A stretch of 64,000 nt of DNA from Oceanobacillus arenosus (GTDB lineage: Bacteria > Bacillota > Bacilli > Bacillales > Amphibacillaceae): contig NZ_PIOC01000017.1 in assembly GCF_003369575.1 (NCBI RefSeq), positions 372,001 through 436,000 of the forward strand, read 5' to 3'. Position 1 is the stretch's first letter, and the number at the start of each line of letters is the position of its first letter. The notes below the pieces were generated by a model. The model searched no databases. It had not been told where the DNA came from and saw nothing but the letters and a program-made list of their open reading frames with translations. The position numbers were made by a program, and so were the translations under genes. Positions 55,070 through 64,000 of this stretch are shown in pieces.

Positions 55070-55571
55070 TATTAAGTCCTCACTTTGCTATCTTTATAGA
55101 AACGTAAATCCAAAGTATATTTAATGTAATGTACAATTCAGATACATGATAACTAACTTGGATTTAATTACTATTCTATCATAATTATTTAAATTCTCAT
55201 GTGCTACATAATAGAAATTTCTTGCATTATTGAAAATAGTTTGCTAGAAATAGTATATAGAATGATTATTATAATGCAGTTAAACTTACATATGTTGGGA
55301 AAGTAACAGTTAAGTCTCTGTTTCATTGAGTACAAGTTTGTAAATGGATAATAAAGAGTAAATTCATTCTTTTGTCACAATTATACGAGCAAGAAATCTA
55401 TCATTTGCAAATAATATGACATAGTTATCTAGAATGTAAAACAGTTCCATGGTACAATTGAGTCATTGAAGATTTATAAAACGGATTCATTTCTAATTTA
55501 AAGGCATGTCGCAATTTCCATTACTTCATGGGATATTAATCACTACGGTGTTATTGGAAAGGGGGACAAGG
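55070..55571. other. ctaA-ctaB divergent control region
   Basis: About 500 bp, AT-rich. In B. subtilis this gap binds ResD; here TTTTGTCACAATTAT near 55373 is a loose ResD-like match only. TATACT at 55113 (minus strand) and TACAAT at 55454 are possible -10 elements with poor -35s. Confidence 0.4.
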
Positions 55572-56513
55572 ATGAGTAAAGTGGATACAGCTTATTCTGA
55601 AATGAATCAAGATCCTGCTGTTTCAACTAGTCAAAAGCTTAAGGTACTATTTGCAGAGCTAAAGGCACTTATTAAAATAGGCATCATAAATTCAAATTTA
55701 ATAACGACGTTTACGGGATTTTGGTTAGCAATTTATTTTTCTAATTCTTCCATTTTTTTACATTGGGGTACTTTTTTCTTAACAATGATTGGAAGCGCGT
55801 TAGTAATCGCTGGTGGCTGCATTCTTAATAATTGGTATGATGTAGATATTGATCCTAAAATGACAAGAACAAAGTACAGACCAACAGTAACAGGTTACTT
55901 TTCTCTTAGAAATGTCTTGATCATGGGTCTTGTCATCAGTGCAATCGGATTCATTCTATTATTATTTACAACTATAGTAGCAGTAATATTTGGATTTATT
56001 GGATGGTTTATTTATGTCGTATTGTATACGATGTGGTCTAAACGAAGGTATACATTAAATACAATAGTGGGAAGCTTTTCTGGGGCAATGCCACCATTAA
56101 TTGGTTGGACAGCGATTAGTCCGGAATTCAGCATGATTCCATTAGCATTATTTTTAATTATGTTTATTTGGCAAACACCACATTTTCTTTCATTGGCAAT
56201 GAAGAAAACAGAGGACTATAATGCAGCAAATGTGCCAATGCTTCCGGTGGTATATGGTTTTGAGTTTACAAAGCGGCAAATTGTTATTTACATTGCATGC
56301 TTGCTACCATTACCTGTACTCTTAACATCATTAGGAACAACATTTGTTGTAATCGCTACAATTCTTAATATCGCTTGGTTAATCATTGGTTTTAGGGGAT
56401 TTTTTGCAAAAGATAATCTGAAATGGGCAAATATGATTTTCTTTTTTTCTCTAAACTATTTAACCGTGATGTTTGCAATGATGGTAATTGTCACATTACC
56501 AATTTTCAACTGA
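55572..56513 (+). CDS. ctaB: Haem O synthase (protohaem IX farnesyltransferase) CtaB
   Basis: 313-aa UbiA-fold prenyltransferase that adds farnesyl to haem B. About nine membrane helices. The Asp-rich substrate motif is NNWYDVDIDPKMTRTKYRP and the second motif is the loop KKTEDYNAANVPMLPV. ATG 55572 follows AAAGGGGGACAAGG; the 22 residues of the longer frame are not typical. First gene of the cta oxidase cluster. Confidence 0.95.
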   Translation: MSKVDTAYSEMNQDPAVSTSQKLKVLFAELKALIKIGIINSNLITTFTGFWLAIYFSNSSIFLHWGTFFLTMIGSALVIAGGCILNNWYDVDIDPKMTRTKYRPTVTGYFSLRNVLIMGLVISAIGFILLLFTTIVAVIFGFIGWFIYVVLYTMWSKRRYTLNTIVGSFSGAMPPLIGWTAISPEFSMIPLALFLIMFIWQTPHFLSLAMKKTEDYNAANVPMLPVVYGFEFTKRQIVIYIACLLPLPVLLTSLGTTFVVIATILNIAWLIIGFRGFFAKDNLKWANMIFFFSLNYLTVMFAMMVIVTLPIFN

Positions 56514-56577
56514 TCATTGTCCTTAATTTATTATTTAATATATAAGGAATCAACAAGGAGAAAGAGAGGTATAATTC

Positions 56578-57636
56578 ATGAATGGTTGGATGGGGAAAAT
56601 TAGAACAGTTCTGTTGTTAGGTATTCTATCCATAGTGTTAGCAGCTTGTGGAAAAGAAAACTTAACGGCACTTGATCCGAAGGGGTACGGTGCGGATACA
56701 TCAATGGACATGATAATACTGACAACATTAATCATGGTTGTAGTATTTATAGTGGTAATCATTATTTATTCAATCGTATTAATTCGGTTCCGTCGTAAAA
56801 AAGGGCAAGAAGATTACATACCCAAACAAGTTGAAGGAAATCACACCCTTGAAATGGTGTGGACAGCAATTCCAATATTATTAGTTCTTATTATGGGAAT
56901 TCCAGCTGTCATGACTGTTTTTAATTTAGCAGATGAATCAGAGGCGAGTGATAGCCTAAATATTGAAGTAACTGGTAATCAATACTGGTGGCACTTCAAT
57001 TATGCTGGTGAAGAAGTAGTTACTAGTCAGGATTTATACATTCCAACTGGTGAAAAGGTTTACCTGAATATGCAATCCTCTGATGTTATTCACTCGTTCT
57101 GGGTTCCGAGTATTTCCGGTAAAATGGATGTTAACCCTGAAAACGTAAATACGATGTATATTGAAGCATATGAAGAGGGCGTTTACTGGGGGAAATGTGC
57201 TGAATTATGTGGACCATCCCATTCGCTAATGGACTTTAAAGTAATTGCTGTAAGCCCAGAAGAGTTTGAACAGTGGATTGGAGATATGCAAAACGTTGAT
57301 CCAGCAGCAATACCACAGGATGCAGTTGCACAAGAAGGTAAAGACTTATTTGAAGCTAATAACTGTATGGGATGTCATGCAATTGGATCATCTCCTTCAG
57401 CAGTTGGCCCAAATTTAACCAACTTTGGTGACCGTACGAAGATTGCTGGTTACTTAGAACCAACAGAAGAGAACATAGTTGATTGGATCATGGATCCTGA
57501 TTCGATTAAACCTGGTAACAAGATGGCTGGGATGTATCCAGATCTTACAAAGGACGAGGCGAGCAGTATTGCAGCATACTTAATGCAATTGAAGCCGTCT
57601 GAGATTACTCCTGAAAGTGCAGGAGGAATTAAGTAG
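56578..57636 (+). CDS. ctaC: Cytochrome c oxidase subunit II, caa3 type
   Basis: 352-aa lipoprotein (LAAC lipobox) with two membrane helices, a CuA domain and a fused C-terminal cytochrome c domain. CuA ligands are in CAELCGPSH (Cys207, Glu209, Cys211, His215) plus an earlier His near 172. The haem c site is CMGCH (263-267) with a later Met in NKMAGMYP. The fusion marks a caa3 oxidase, which accepts electrons from cytochrome c. Confidence 0.97.
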   Translation: MNGWMGKIRTVLLLGILSIVLAACGKENLTALDPKGYGADTSMDMIILTTLIMVVVFIVVIIIYSIVLIRFRRKKGQEDYIPKQVEGNHTLEMVWTAIPILLVLIMGIPAVMTVFNLADESEASDSLNIEVTGNQYWWHFNYAGEEVVTSQDLYIPTGEKVYLNMQSSDVIHSFWVPSISGKMDVNPENVNTMYIEAYEEGVYWGKCAELCGPSHSLMDFKVIAVSPEEFEQWIGDMQNVDPAAIPQDAVAQEGKDLFEANNCMGCHAIGSSPSAVGPNLTNFGDRTKIAGYLEPTEENIVDWIMDPDSIKPGNKMAGMYPDLTKDEASSIAAYLMQLKPSEITPESAGGIK

Positions 57637-57692
57637 AAAGCAATATTAGCTAACTAAAATGGGATGAGAGACACAAAAGGGAGGTTTACGAT

Positions 57693-59546
57693 TTGAGTAT
57701 AGCAGCTACTCAAAATAGGGGCTTTGGTGCTACTTTATGGGACTATTTAACAACAGTAGACCATAAGAAAATCGGTAATATGTATATTGCCGCTGGTGCC
57801 TTCTTCTTCCTAATCGGGGGATTGGAAGCTCTTATAATTCGAATTCAATTGATTAAACCTGAGAACGATTTTATTACAGCAGGTTTATATAATGAAATGA
57901 TTACAATGCATGGAACTACAATGATATTCTTTGCGGCCACGCCTATATTAATTGGGTTTATGAATGCAATTATGCCATTGCAAATAGGGGCACGAGATGT
58001 CGCGTTCCCATTCTTAAACGCATTAGGCTTTTGGTTATTCCTGTTTGGTGGGATTCTCTTAAACTTAAGTTGGATCTTTGGGGGAGCACCTGATGCAGGA
58101 TGGACATCCTATGCACCTTTATCGCTCCAATCACCAGGACATGGTGTGGATTTTTATGTAATGGGGCTCCAGCTATCTGGTGCAGGGACACTGATGGGGG
58201 GTATTAACTTCATCGTGACCATCGTAACGATGCGTGCTCCTGGTATGACCTATATGCGTATGCCATTATTCTCATGGACAACATTTGTTACAAGTATTTT
58301 AATTTTATTTGCTTTTCCAGCACTAACAGTAGGTTTATTCTTATTAATGTTTGATAGAATGTTCGGATCGGCATTCTTTGATGTTGCTCTAGGTGGTAAT
58401 GCTATAATTTGGCAGCATTTATTCTGGATATTTGGCCATCCGGAAGTGTATATTTTGATTCTACCTGCGTTTGGTATTTTTAGTGAAATTATTCCAGCGT
58501 TTTCTAAGAAGCGTTTATTTGGATATACTTCCATGGTATTTGCAACATTCTTAATTGCCTTCTTAGGATTCATGGTTTGGGCACATCATATGTTTACCGT
58601 TGGTCTTGGACCGGTAGCAAATGCAATCTTTGCGGTTGCGACAATGGCAATTGCAGTGCCAACAGGGATTAAGATATTTAACTGGTTAGCTACAATGTGG
58701 GGTGGAAGCATAACGATTAACTCTGCGATGCTATGGGCATTAGCATTTATACCTTCCTTTACAATTGGAGGAATGACAGGTGTTATGCTTGGAGCAGCTT
58801 CTGCTGACTATCAATACCATGATACGTATTTCGTAGTTGCTCATTTTCATTATGTAATTGTTGGTGGGGTAGTGTTTGGTATTTTTGCAGCAACCCATTA
58901 TTGGTATCCGAAATTATTTGGACGAATTTTAAATGAAGGTATGGGTAAATTAGCTTTTTGGTTATTCTTTATTGGCTTCCATTTAACTTTCTTTATACAG
59001 CATTTCTTAGGTCTAATGGGAATGCCACGTCGGTATTGGGTATTCTTAGAAGGGCAAGGTTTAGATACAGGAAACCTTATAAGTACACTTGGTGCATTCT
59101 TAATGGGTCTAGGTACAATTGTAGTGTTAATTAATGTAATCTATACTGCTGTAAAAGGTGAAAAGGCTCCAGCGGATCCATGGGATGCTCGCACATTGGA
59201 ATGGTCTATACCTTCACCACCACCAGAATATAATTTTAAAAAGCTTCCTTTAGTCCGGGGCTTAGATCCATTGTGGATTGAAAAAACAGAAGGAAAAGGA
59301 AAAATGACGGCAGCAGAACCGGCAGTTGACATTCATATGCCAAATGGATCCATTTTTCCGTTTATTATGACGATTGGATTCTTCATTGCTTCGCTTGGTT
59401 TTATCTTCCAAGTAGACAATCATTTATGGTTACTGGCGGTTTACTTTGGAATGGCACTTGCGCTAGGAACAATGCTAGCAAGATCACTGAAGGATGACCA
59501 TGGTCACCACATACACAAAGAAGAACTTGAAAGGGAGGCTGACTGA
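57693..59546 (+). CDS. ctaD: Cytochrome c oxidase subunit I
   Basis: 617-aa catalytic subunit with twelve core membrane helices plus extra C-terminal ones. The haem a and haem a3/CuB ligands lie in TMHGTTMIF, WIFGHPEVYILILPAFG (with the His-Tyr pair), WAHHMFTVG and FVVAHFHYV. TTG 57693 follows GGGAGG by seven bases. Confidence 0.97.
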   Translation: MSIAATQNRGFGATLWDYLTTVDHKKIGNMYIAAGAFFFLIGGLEALIIRIQLIKPENDFITAGLYNEMITMHGTTMIFFAATPILIGFMNAIMPLQIGARDVAFPFLNALGFWLFLFGGILLNLSWIFGGAPDAGWTSYAPLSLQSPGHGVDFYVMGLQLSGAGTLMGGINFIVTIVTMRAPGMTYMRMPLFSWTTFVTSILILFAFPALTVGLFLLMFDRMFGSAFFDVALGGNAIIWQHLFWIFGHPEVYILILPAFGIFSEIIPAFSKKRLFGYTSMVFATFLIAFLGFMVWAHHMFTVGLGPVANAIFAVATMAIAVPTGIKIFNWLATMWGGSITINSAMLWALAFIPSFTIGGMTGVMLGAASADYQYHDTYFVVAHFHYVIVGGVVFGIFAATHYWYPKLFGRILNEGMGKLAFWLFFIGFHLTFFIQHFLGLMGMPRRYWVFLEGQGLDTGNLISTLGAFLMGLGTIVVLINVIYTAVKGEKAPADPWDARTLEWSIPSPPPEYNFKKLPLVRGLDPLWIEKTEGKGKMTAAEPAVDIHMPNGSIFPFIMTIGFFIASLGFIFQVDNHLWLLAVYFGMALALGTMLARSLKDDHGHHIHKEELEREAD

Positions 59547-59547
59547 T

Positions 59548-60171
59548 ATGAGTCAAGATCATTCCTTGAATCCAGAAACAATGCCACACGATCCAGCGAA
59601 GGCTACGACAGAGGGGAAACATAAGTTCTTTGGATTATGGTTCTTCCTTGGAGGGGAAACAGTTCTATTTGCATGTTTCTTTGGAACATTTATTGCACTT
59701 AGAAATTCAACAGCAGGAGGTCCAACTTCTCAAGAATTATTTGGGTTAGAATTAGTGTTTCTTATGACAATACTTTTGCTTACTAGTTCATTAACAAGTG
59801 TGTATGCAATCTATCATATGAAGAATAATGATTTTAAAAAGATGCAATTATGGTTTGGAATAACTGCATTGCTTGGAATCGGATTTTTAGCTTGTGAGTT
59901 ATATGAGTTTGCGCATTACATTACAGAATATGGCTTTACTTTCCGTTCCTCTGCATTTGGGTCATCGTTCTATACGTTAGTAGGCTTTCATGGAGGACAC
60001 GTTGTGTTCGGACTTAGTTGGTTAATTGCGTTAATGGTTCGAAACGCTAAACGTGGACTTAACCTATATAACGCACCGAAGTATAATACATTTAGTCTAT
60101 ACTGGCATTTTATTGATGTCGTATGGGTATTCATCTTTACGGTTGTATATTTAATGGGGATGGTGAGTTAA
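59548..60171 (+). CDS. ctaE: Cytochrome c oxidase subunit III
   Basis: 207-aa membrane protein with five helices: FGLWFFLGGETVLFACFFGTF, LLTSSLTSVYAIYHM, and GFHGGHVVFGLSWL are typical. ATG 59548 lies one base after the ctaD stop and follows GGGAGG; the longer overlapping frame from 59494 is not used. Confidence 0.96.
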   Translation: MSQDHSLNPETMPHDPAKATTEGKHKFFGLWFFLGGETVLFACFFGTFIALRNSTAGGPTSQELFGLELVFLMTILLLTSSLTSVYAIYHMKNNDFKKMQLWFGITALLGIGFLACELYEFAHYITEYGFTFRSSAFGSSFYTLVGFHGGHVVFGLSWLIALMVRNAKRGLNLYNAPKYNTFSLYWHFIDVVWVFIFTVVYLMGMVS

Positions 60172-60174
60172 TTT

Positions 60175-60498
60175 ATGAATAACGATAATATGAATATTGA
60201 TAAAATTAATTCGTTCCAGAAGCAACAAAATAAAGAAGAAATGAAGAAGCAAATTATTACCTTTGTTCTCATGATTGCCTTTACAGTTGTCGCCTTTGCA
60301 GTTGTTGCAAGTGGCTTGGAAGCAATCTATGCTGTTCCATTAATATTAATTCTAGCTGTTGTACAAGTGGGCTTTCAATTCTATTATTTCATGCATATGA
60401 AGGATGAAGGACATGAAGTACCATCTTCATTAATTTTTGGAGGTATTTGGGTTGCGGTGTTAACAATTTTAACAATGACAACTATCATCTGGTGGTAA
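60175..60498 (+). CDS. ctaF: Cytochrome c oxidase subunit IV
   Basis: 107-aa protein with three membrane helices and a hydrophilic Asn/Lys-rich start. The motif VQVGFQFYYFMHMKDEGHE is characteristic of CtaF. It begins three bases after ctaE. Confidence 0.93.
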   Translation: MNNDNMNIDKINSFQKQQNKEEMKKQIITFVLMIAFTVVAFAVVASGLEAIYAVPLILILAVVQVGFQFYYFMHMKDEGHEVPSSLIFGGIWVAVLTILTMTTIIWW

Positions 60499-60522
60499 TT
60501 CGTAAGTTTAATATTATTTGAT

Positions 60523-60557
60523 AACTGATCGGAGATACATGCTCCGATCAGTTTTTT
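60523..60557 (+). terminator. Terminator of ctaBCDEF
   Basis: AACTGATCGGAG/CTCCGATCAGTT hairpin followed by TTTT. Confidence 0.92.
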
Positions 60558-60640
60558 ACTTAAATTGTCACAATATTATTCGTAATAGCCGAATTGAATC
60601 GGTATAATGAAAGATAAGTCAATAATTGGAGTGAGCTAAC

Positions 60641-61534
60641 ATGTGGCTAAATTTACAAATTTTTGGTTTTCGCGCTTTATGGAGTCCATATTTCTTTGTT
60701 TTTCTTTTAGTTATTGCAATTGTATATGCATTAATTACCGGTCCATATCGTCATCGCTTTGGTGGAGAGGACAAGCCAAGTGCAAAACAACAATTTATGT
60801 TTTATCTTGCACTAGTACTTACATATGCAGTCAAAGGATCTCCAATTGATTTAATGTCGCATATTACACTAACCGCACATATGACACAAATGGCAATCTA
60901 TATATTAATTGTCCCAATCTTAATTATTAAAGGGCTTCCAGAATGGATTTGGAAAAAGATTGTTTATGCACCAGTTATTAGACCGACATTAAAAGTGCTT
61001 GCAAATCCAATCATTTCTGTATTATTATTTTATAGTCTATTTAGTTTTTATCATGTTCCATTTGTGTTTGATTTTTCCAAGTCAACACCTATTGCGCATA
61101 CGTTAATCCATTTGATTTTACTTATTGCAGCATTTAACATGTGGTTACCAATCCTAGCACCTGTGAAGGAGTTAGATAAGCTAAAACCACTCCTTAAAAT
61201 TGCTTATGTATTCGTTAGCGCGGTGTTAATGACTCCTGCTTGTGTTGTCATCATTTTTGCATCAGCGCCACTCTATGCTTCGTATTCAGGAGGCGGGGCA
61301 TGGATTACAGCATTAAGCCTATGTGTGCCTGGCGACGTGCTACAGGGTATTTCTGGTACATTAACAGGTCCAAGCTTATTTACTTCGATGGATATTATGG
61401 AGGATCAGCAACTGGGTGGAATTGTAATGAAAGTAATCCAGGAAATTACGTATGGTTTTATCCTGGCTAATATCTTCTTCAAATGGTTTTCAAAGGAAAG
61501 CTTGAAGATAGATCCACTGCCATCTGATTCTTAG
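60641..61534 (+). CDS. ctaG: Cytochrome oxidase assembly factor CtaG (caa3 type)
   Basis: 297-aa protein with seven membrane helices. His-rich membrane segments (HITLTAHMTQMAIYILIVP and IAHTLIHLILL) are probable copper ligands. In B. subtilis CtaG is needed for active caa3 oxidase and is thought to deliver copper to CuB. It is transcribed separately after the oxidase terminator. Confidence 0.93.
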   Translation: MWLNLQIFGFRALWSPYFFVFLLVIAIVYALITGPYRHRFGGEDKPSAKQQFMFYLALVLTYAVKGSPIDLMSHITLTAHMTQMAIYILIVPILIIKGLPEWIWKKIVYAPVIRPTLKVLANPIISVLLFYSLFSFYHVPFVFDFSKSTPIAHTLIHLILLIAAFNMWLPILAPVKELDKLKPLLKIAYVFVSAVLMTPACVVIIFASAPLYASYSGGGAWITALSLCVPGDVLQGISGTLTGPSLFTSMDIMEDQQLGGIVMKVIQEITYGFILANIFFKWFSKESLKIDPLPSDS

Positions 61535-61654
61535 AATGAAACGGGGGTCCTTACCTTTAGTTTCTGTAAGGATGAAGTAGGCATGAAACTAGCTTAAGCC
61601 ATTGTAATGTGTTTGTTTTTTGACAATTAATCTTTGAAAGGAATAGTGTAGAAC

Positions 61655-62110
61655 ATGCCTTTTTTACCAACAATTAGTACACTTTTTATCATTTTAAGTG
61701 CCGTTTTAATGGCAATTGGCTGGAATTTAATAATTAAAGGGAAGGTGAAGGCGCATAAAATAACGATGATTTCATCGGCTATTAGTGCATTGCTCTTCTT
61801 AATTATTTATATGTCACGAACAATCTTTATTGGAAATACAAGCTTCGGTGGTCCAGCAGATTTAGAAATCTATTATACAATCTTTTTAATTTTCCATATT
61901 ATTTTAGCAACTAGTGGTGCTGTTTTTGTGGTTGTGACATTGATATTGGCATTTAAACGTAAGATTAGGATACATCGAAAGGTTGGTCCGGTGACTGCTA
62001 TTATCTGGTTCTTTGTCGCGATAACTGGGGTAATGGTATATTTATTTTTATACGTATTCTGGGATGTGGGCGAAACAACCAATCTCTTCCGGGCAATCTG
62101 GGGGTTCTAA
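61655..62110 (+). CDS. DUF420 membrane protein (YozB-like)
   Basis: 151-aa protein with four membrane helices and conserved His residues (KAHKITMIS, FHIILATSG, IRIHRKVGP). DUF420 members occur beside oxidase and haem genes and resemble a haem-copper accessory protein; function is not proved. GAAAGGAATAG precedes ATG. Confidence 0.88.
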   Translation: MPFLPTISTLFIILSAVLMAIGWNLIIKGKVKAHKITMISSAISALLFLIIYMSRTIFIGNTSFGGPADLEIYYTIFLIFHIILATSGAVFVVVTLILAFKRKIRIHRKVGPVTAIIWFFVAITGVMVYLFLYVFWDVGETTNLFRAIWGF

Positions 62111-62118
62111 TGAAGTAT

Positions 62119-62161
62119 AAAAAAGATGGGAGCAGTTTTTTAACTGTTTCCATCTTTTTTA
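62119..62161 (+). terminator. Terminator of DUF420 gene
   Basis: AAAAAGATGG...CAGTT pairs with AACTG...CCATCTTTTT. Confidence 0.85.
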
Positions 62162-62227
62162 GTAAGTAAGATAGTTTAATGACTTTCTTAGCGATTAAGT
62201 GCAACTAAGACTGTCGCTAGAAGAGCG
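62161..62227 (+). repeat. Dispersed repeat family B, diverged copy
   Basis: AGTAAGTAAGATAGTTTAAT, CTTTCTTAGCGATTAAGTGC, AACTAAGACTGTCGCTAGAA. Same order of blocks as the 33384 copy, with the second hairpin altered. Confidence 0.6.
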
Positions 62228-62242
62228 CCTTTGCTCTATTAA

Positions 62243-62626
62243 TCAGTTGCTTTCTATTACTGCCTTATTAAAGCTTGCAAGATCTTCTGCTACTTTTGTT
62301 GTTAATGTCTGTGCACGTTCAACAAGACTTTCAGGGAAATTCTCTTCTTCACCATATTCGATTCCATGTGGGTAGTAATGCTTCCCAAGTAGGGGTGGTA
62401 GTAATTTGATTACGGCATTCCGGCGATCAACATCACCTTCAAGTGCATAGCCTTGGATACGAATATAATATGTAATGTTTTTTTCTTTGGAACCAATCTT
62501 ATAATCGTAAGTTACTCGCTCGTAATCCCACTGTCCTGCACGGATGAAGGCGTGTTTTCCAATAATGTGATCCAAAGGTTTTAAATCAACGACAATATCT
62601 TCAATACCTGTGTTTTCTAATCTCAT
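62243..62626 (-). CDS. YugN-like family protein
   Basis: 127-aa soluble protein: MRLENTGIEDIVVDLKPLD then GQWDYERVTYDYKI and YYIRIQGYALEGDVD match the YugN-like family. Position after ctaG resembles B. subtilis ylbA. Function unknown. ATG 62626 follows AGAGGTG by six bases. Confidence 0.82.
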   Translation of the reverse strand: MRLENTGIEDIVVDLKPLDHIIGKHAFIRAGQWDYERVTYDYKIGSKEKNITYYIRIQGYALEGDVDRRNAVIKLLPPLLGKHYYPHGIEYGEEENFPESLVERAQTLTTKVAEDLASFNKAVIESN

Positions 62627-62890
62627 TTTATACACCTCTTATGTTAATCATCTTCTATTTATCATAGTACGAAAACGCTTAAGTTGCAATGAAAAACATT
62701 CTATTTTGACTTTTCCAAGTATAGTTACTGGCTATACATTGAAATGAATAATTTTATTCTATAATATTATAGGCAATAGAGAGAATAAACGTCATCGTTA
62801 AACATAAACTCTAGTATTGCTAAATCTTAAAGTAGAATCTTTTCAAATTGCAATGTTTATAACTATTGTATAAAGTGCGGACAAAGTTAG
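62627..62890. other. Intergenic region, YugN-like promoter side
   Basis: AT-rich; no gene or clear regulatory element visible before repeat C. Confidence 0.35.
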
Positions 62891-63060
62891 GCGCAAAGTT
62901 GATTTCCGCTGCGGACAGTCGCTTTCTGCGGGAAGAAGAGCCCTAGGTGAGACTATGAAGTGCGAAAGCGTGAGTAGGTTCACCAGCTCCCCTAATATGC
63001 GTGTAGTGTTTTTCTGGAGCGAGTGGTCCGAGAGCCCTTAGCACATTAAACTAGTTCACA
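62891..63060. repeat. Dispersed repeat family C, copy 2
   Basis: Contains CTTTCTGCGGGAAGAAGAG, GGTTCACCAGCTCCCC, GTGTTTTTCTGGAGCGAG and CCCTTAGCACATTAAACTAG, matching the copy at 34183. This copy carries about 50 extra bases. Confidence 0.75.
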
Positions 63061-63210
63061 ATTTACATCAAAAGTTGAATAAGTAGTATATTGATGTTCT
63101 GTGCATCATTGAAAAAAACTACTTATATCCATTCATAATTACGATAGATGATAAGAGTATTCGGTTTTGCTATTCGAATTATCACGTCGATTTCAGAGGA
63201 GAATTAACGC

Positions 63211-64000
63211 ATGAAATTCATTCGAAGTTTAATATTTATTACGATAATTGCCTTTATTGCCTTTTACATTCTTGAGGAAAAGAATATGTCCCCAGATGAA
63301 GCAATTGATAACATCGTAAATGTTGTCAAAGAAAAGACCAACAATTTAGAGACAAAAGTTGCTCCAGAGGAAAATCTAGAAACACTACCGGTAGAGGACG
63401 ATTTATTTGGGTGGATTGGCAAAACGGAGGAGCAGCTTATTGATACTTACGGTGAACCAATTCGGAAGGATGCGAGTGCGTATGGCTATGAATGGTGGGT
63501 ATATACCGATAAGCAAACAGAATACATTCAATTCGGCGTGTTAAATAATAAGATTGTAACAATTTATATGACTGGTACTAATTTAGAAGTAGAATCGGTT
63601 TCCATTGATCAAACTTTTGCAGCACTAAATGAACAGTATTCGTTTGAAAATGAAGTAGTGTTTAATGATGGCCTTTCATCGTATACGTTCAAACTAACAG
63701 AAGATGAACGAAAAATGCGCCCGCTAGTGAAGTTAGCGGATGATACGTTTGCCCAGTTTTATTTTGATACATTTACGGATACATTATCGTCTGTTCGGGT
63801 ATTAACGATGGATACACTACTAAAGCATCGTCCATATGAAATACTGTATCGTGGTGATCTACCCACAGAACAAAATCTATCAACAGAGGAATGGGTTCAA
63901 GTTGAAGCAGGGATGGAGCAGCAAGTATTTGATATTACGAATGTATTTCGTAATCAAAAGGGTTTACAAGCTTTACAATGGGAAGATCCTGTTGCTGAAG
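63211..64000 (+). CDS. ylbC: CAP-domain protein, YlbC-like (3' truncated by window edge)
   Basis: The frame is open to the end of the window (263 codons visible). An N-terminal membrane anchor (FIRSLIFITIIAFIAFYIL) precedes a CAP-associated domain (WIGKTEEQLIDTYGEPIRKD ... YGYEWWVYTD), and the CAP/SCP domain is just starting at NVFRNQKGLQALQW. This order is that of B. subtilis YlbC, an extracytoplasmic protein of unknown function. AGAGGAG precedes ATG. Confidence 0.85.
   Translation, partial: MKFIRSLIFITIIAFIAFYILEEKNMSPDEAIDNIVNVVKEKTNNLETKVAPEENLETLPVEDDLFGWIGKTEEQLIDTYGEPIRKDASAYGYEWWVYTDKQTEYIQFGVLNNKIVTIYMTGTNLEVESVSIDQTFAALNEQYSFENEVVFNDGLSSYTFKLTEDERKMRPLVKLADDTFAQFYFDTFTDTLSSVRVLTMDTLLKHRPYEILYRGDLPTEQNLSTEEWVQVEAGMEQQVFDITNVFRNQKGLQALQWEDPVAE

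Overview
The window is a 64 kb piece of chromosome from a low-GC, endospore-forming member of the Bacillaceae. The gene order closely follows Bacillus subtilis in two blocks: ykyB-ykuE-darB-ykuS-ykuV, and ktrC-rnjA-rpoY-def-ykyA-pdhABCD-SR1-yktB-suhB-yla-ftsW-pyc-cta. Protein divergence and the dispersed repeats suggest an Oceanobacillus/Virgibacillus-type relative rather than Bacillus itself; that genus-level guess is inference. Sporulation markers include a SpoVAC-SpoVAD-SpoVAE cluster, a YjcZ-type peptide, a Spo0E-type phosphatase and YhcN/YlaJ lipoproteins. I saw no rRNA, tRNA, insertion sequence, prophage or CRISPR array.

Layout. 1-9 kb: the end of an aromatic-acid-type MFS transporter, topoisomerase III, an unknown protein, a vWA lipoprotein, a type II NADH dehydrogenase, a VanW protein and a YceI protein. 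9-16 kb: a permease, an MDR oxidoreductase, a minus-strand sporulation cluster (DUF1657, YhcN-like lipoprotein, SpoVAC, SpoVAD, SpoVAE) resembling the second type of spoVA operon, and a nitroreductase. 16-21 kb: a YwpF-like protein, a Ktr/Trk K+ channel subunit, signal peptidase I, and short genes (YjcZ, Spo0E-like, FbpB-like). 21-31 kb: YkyB, a Sco copper chaperone, a Tat-type phosphoesterase, CzrA with a zinc exporter, DarB, YkuS, YkuV and a heterodimeric ABC exporter. 31-42 kb: KtrC, RNase J1, RNA polymerase epsilon, deformylase, YkyA, the pyruvate dehydrogenase operon, a deacetylase and the SR1 dual-function RNA. 42-64 kb: a nitronate monooxygenase-like enzyme, yktB, suhB, the yla genes, ftsW, pyruvate carboxylase, the haem A synthesis and caa3 oxidase cluster, YugN-like, and the start of a YlbC-like protein.

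How they fit together. Pyruvate dehydrogenase and pyruvate carboxylase take pyruvate in two directions. The type II NADH dehydrogenase and the caa3 oxidase, with Sco, CtaA, CtaB and CtaG for cofactors, form a respiratory chain. The Ktr parts and DarB belong to the potassium/c-di-AMP network.

Most notable observations: YkuV appears to start at an ATC codon; an 18-bp ARG-box-like palindrome overlaps the pdh promoter; the spoVA cluster is of the second type; SR1/SR1P is conserved in place; three families of dispersed intergenic repeats are present; a 34-residue cationic peptide gene lies upstream of rpoY; and ftsW has a structured leader. I found no clearly unprecedented multi-gene system; the new material is mainly in the regulatory sites, small genes and repeats. 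Start codons were reassigned by hand from ribosome binding sites where stated.
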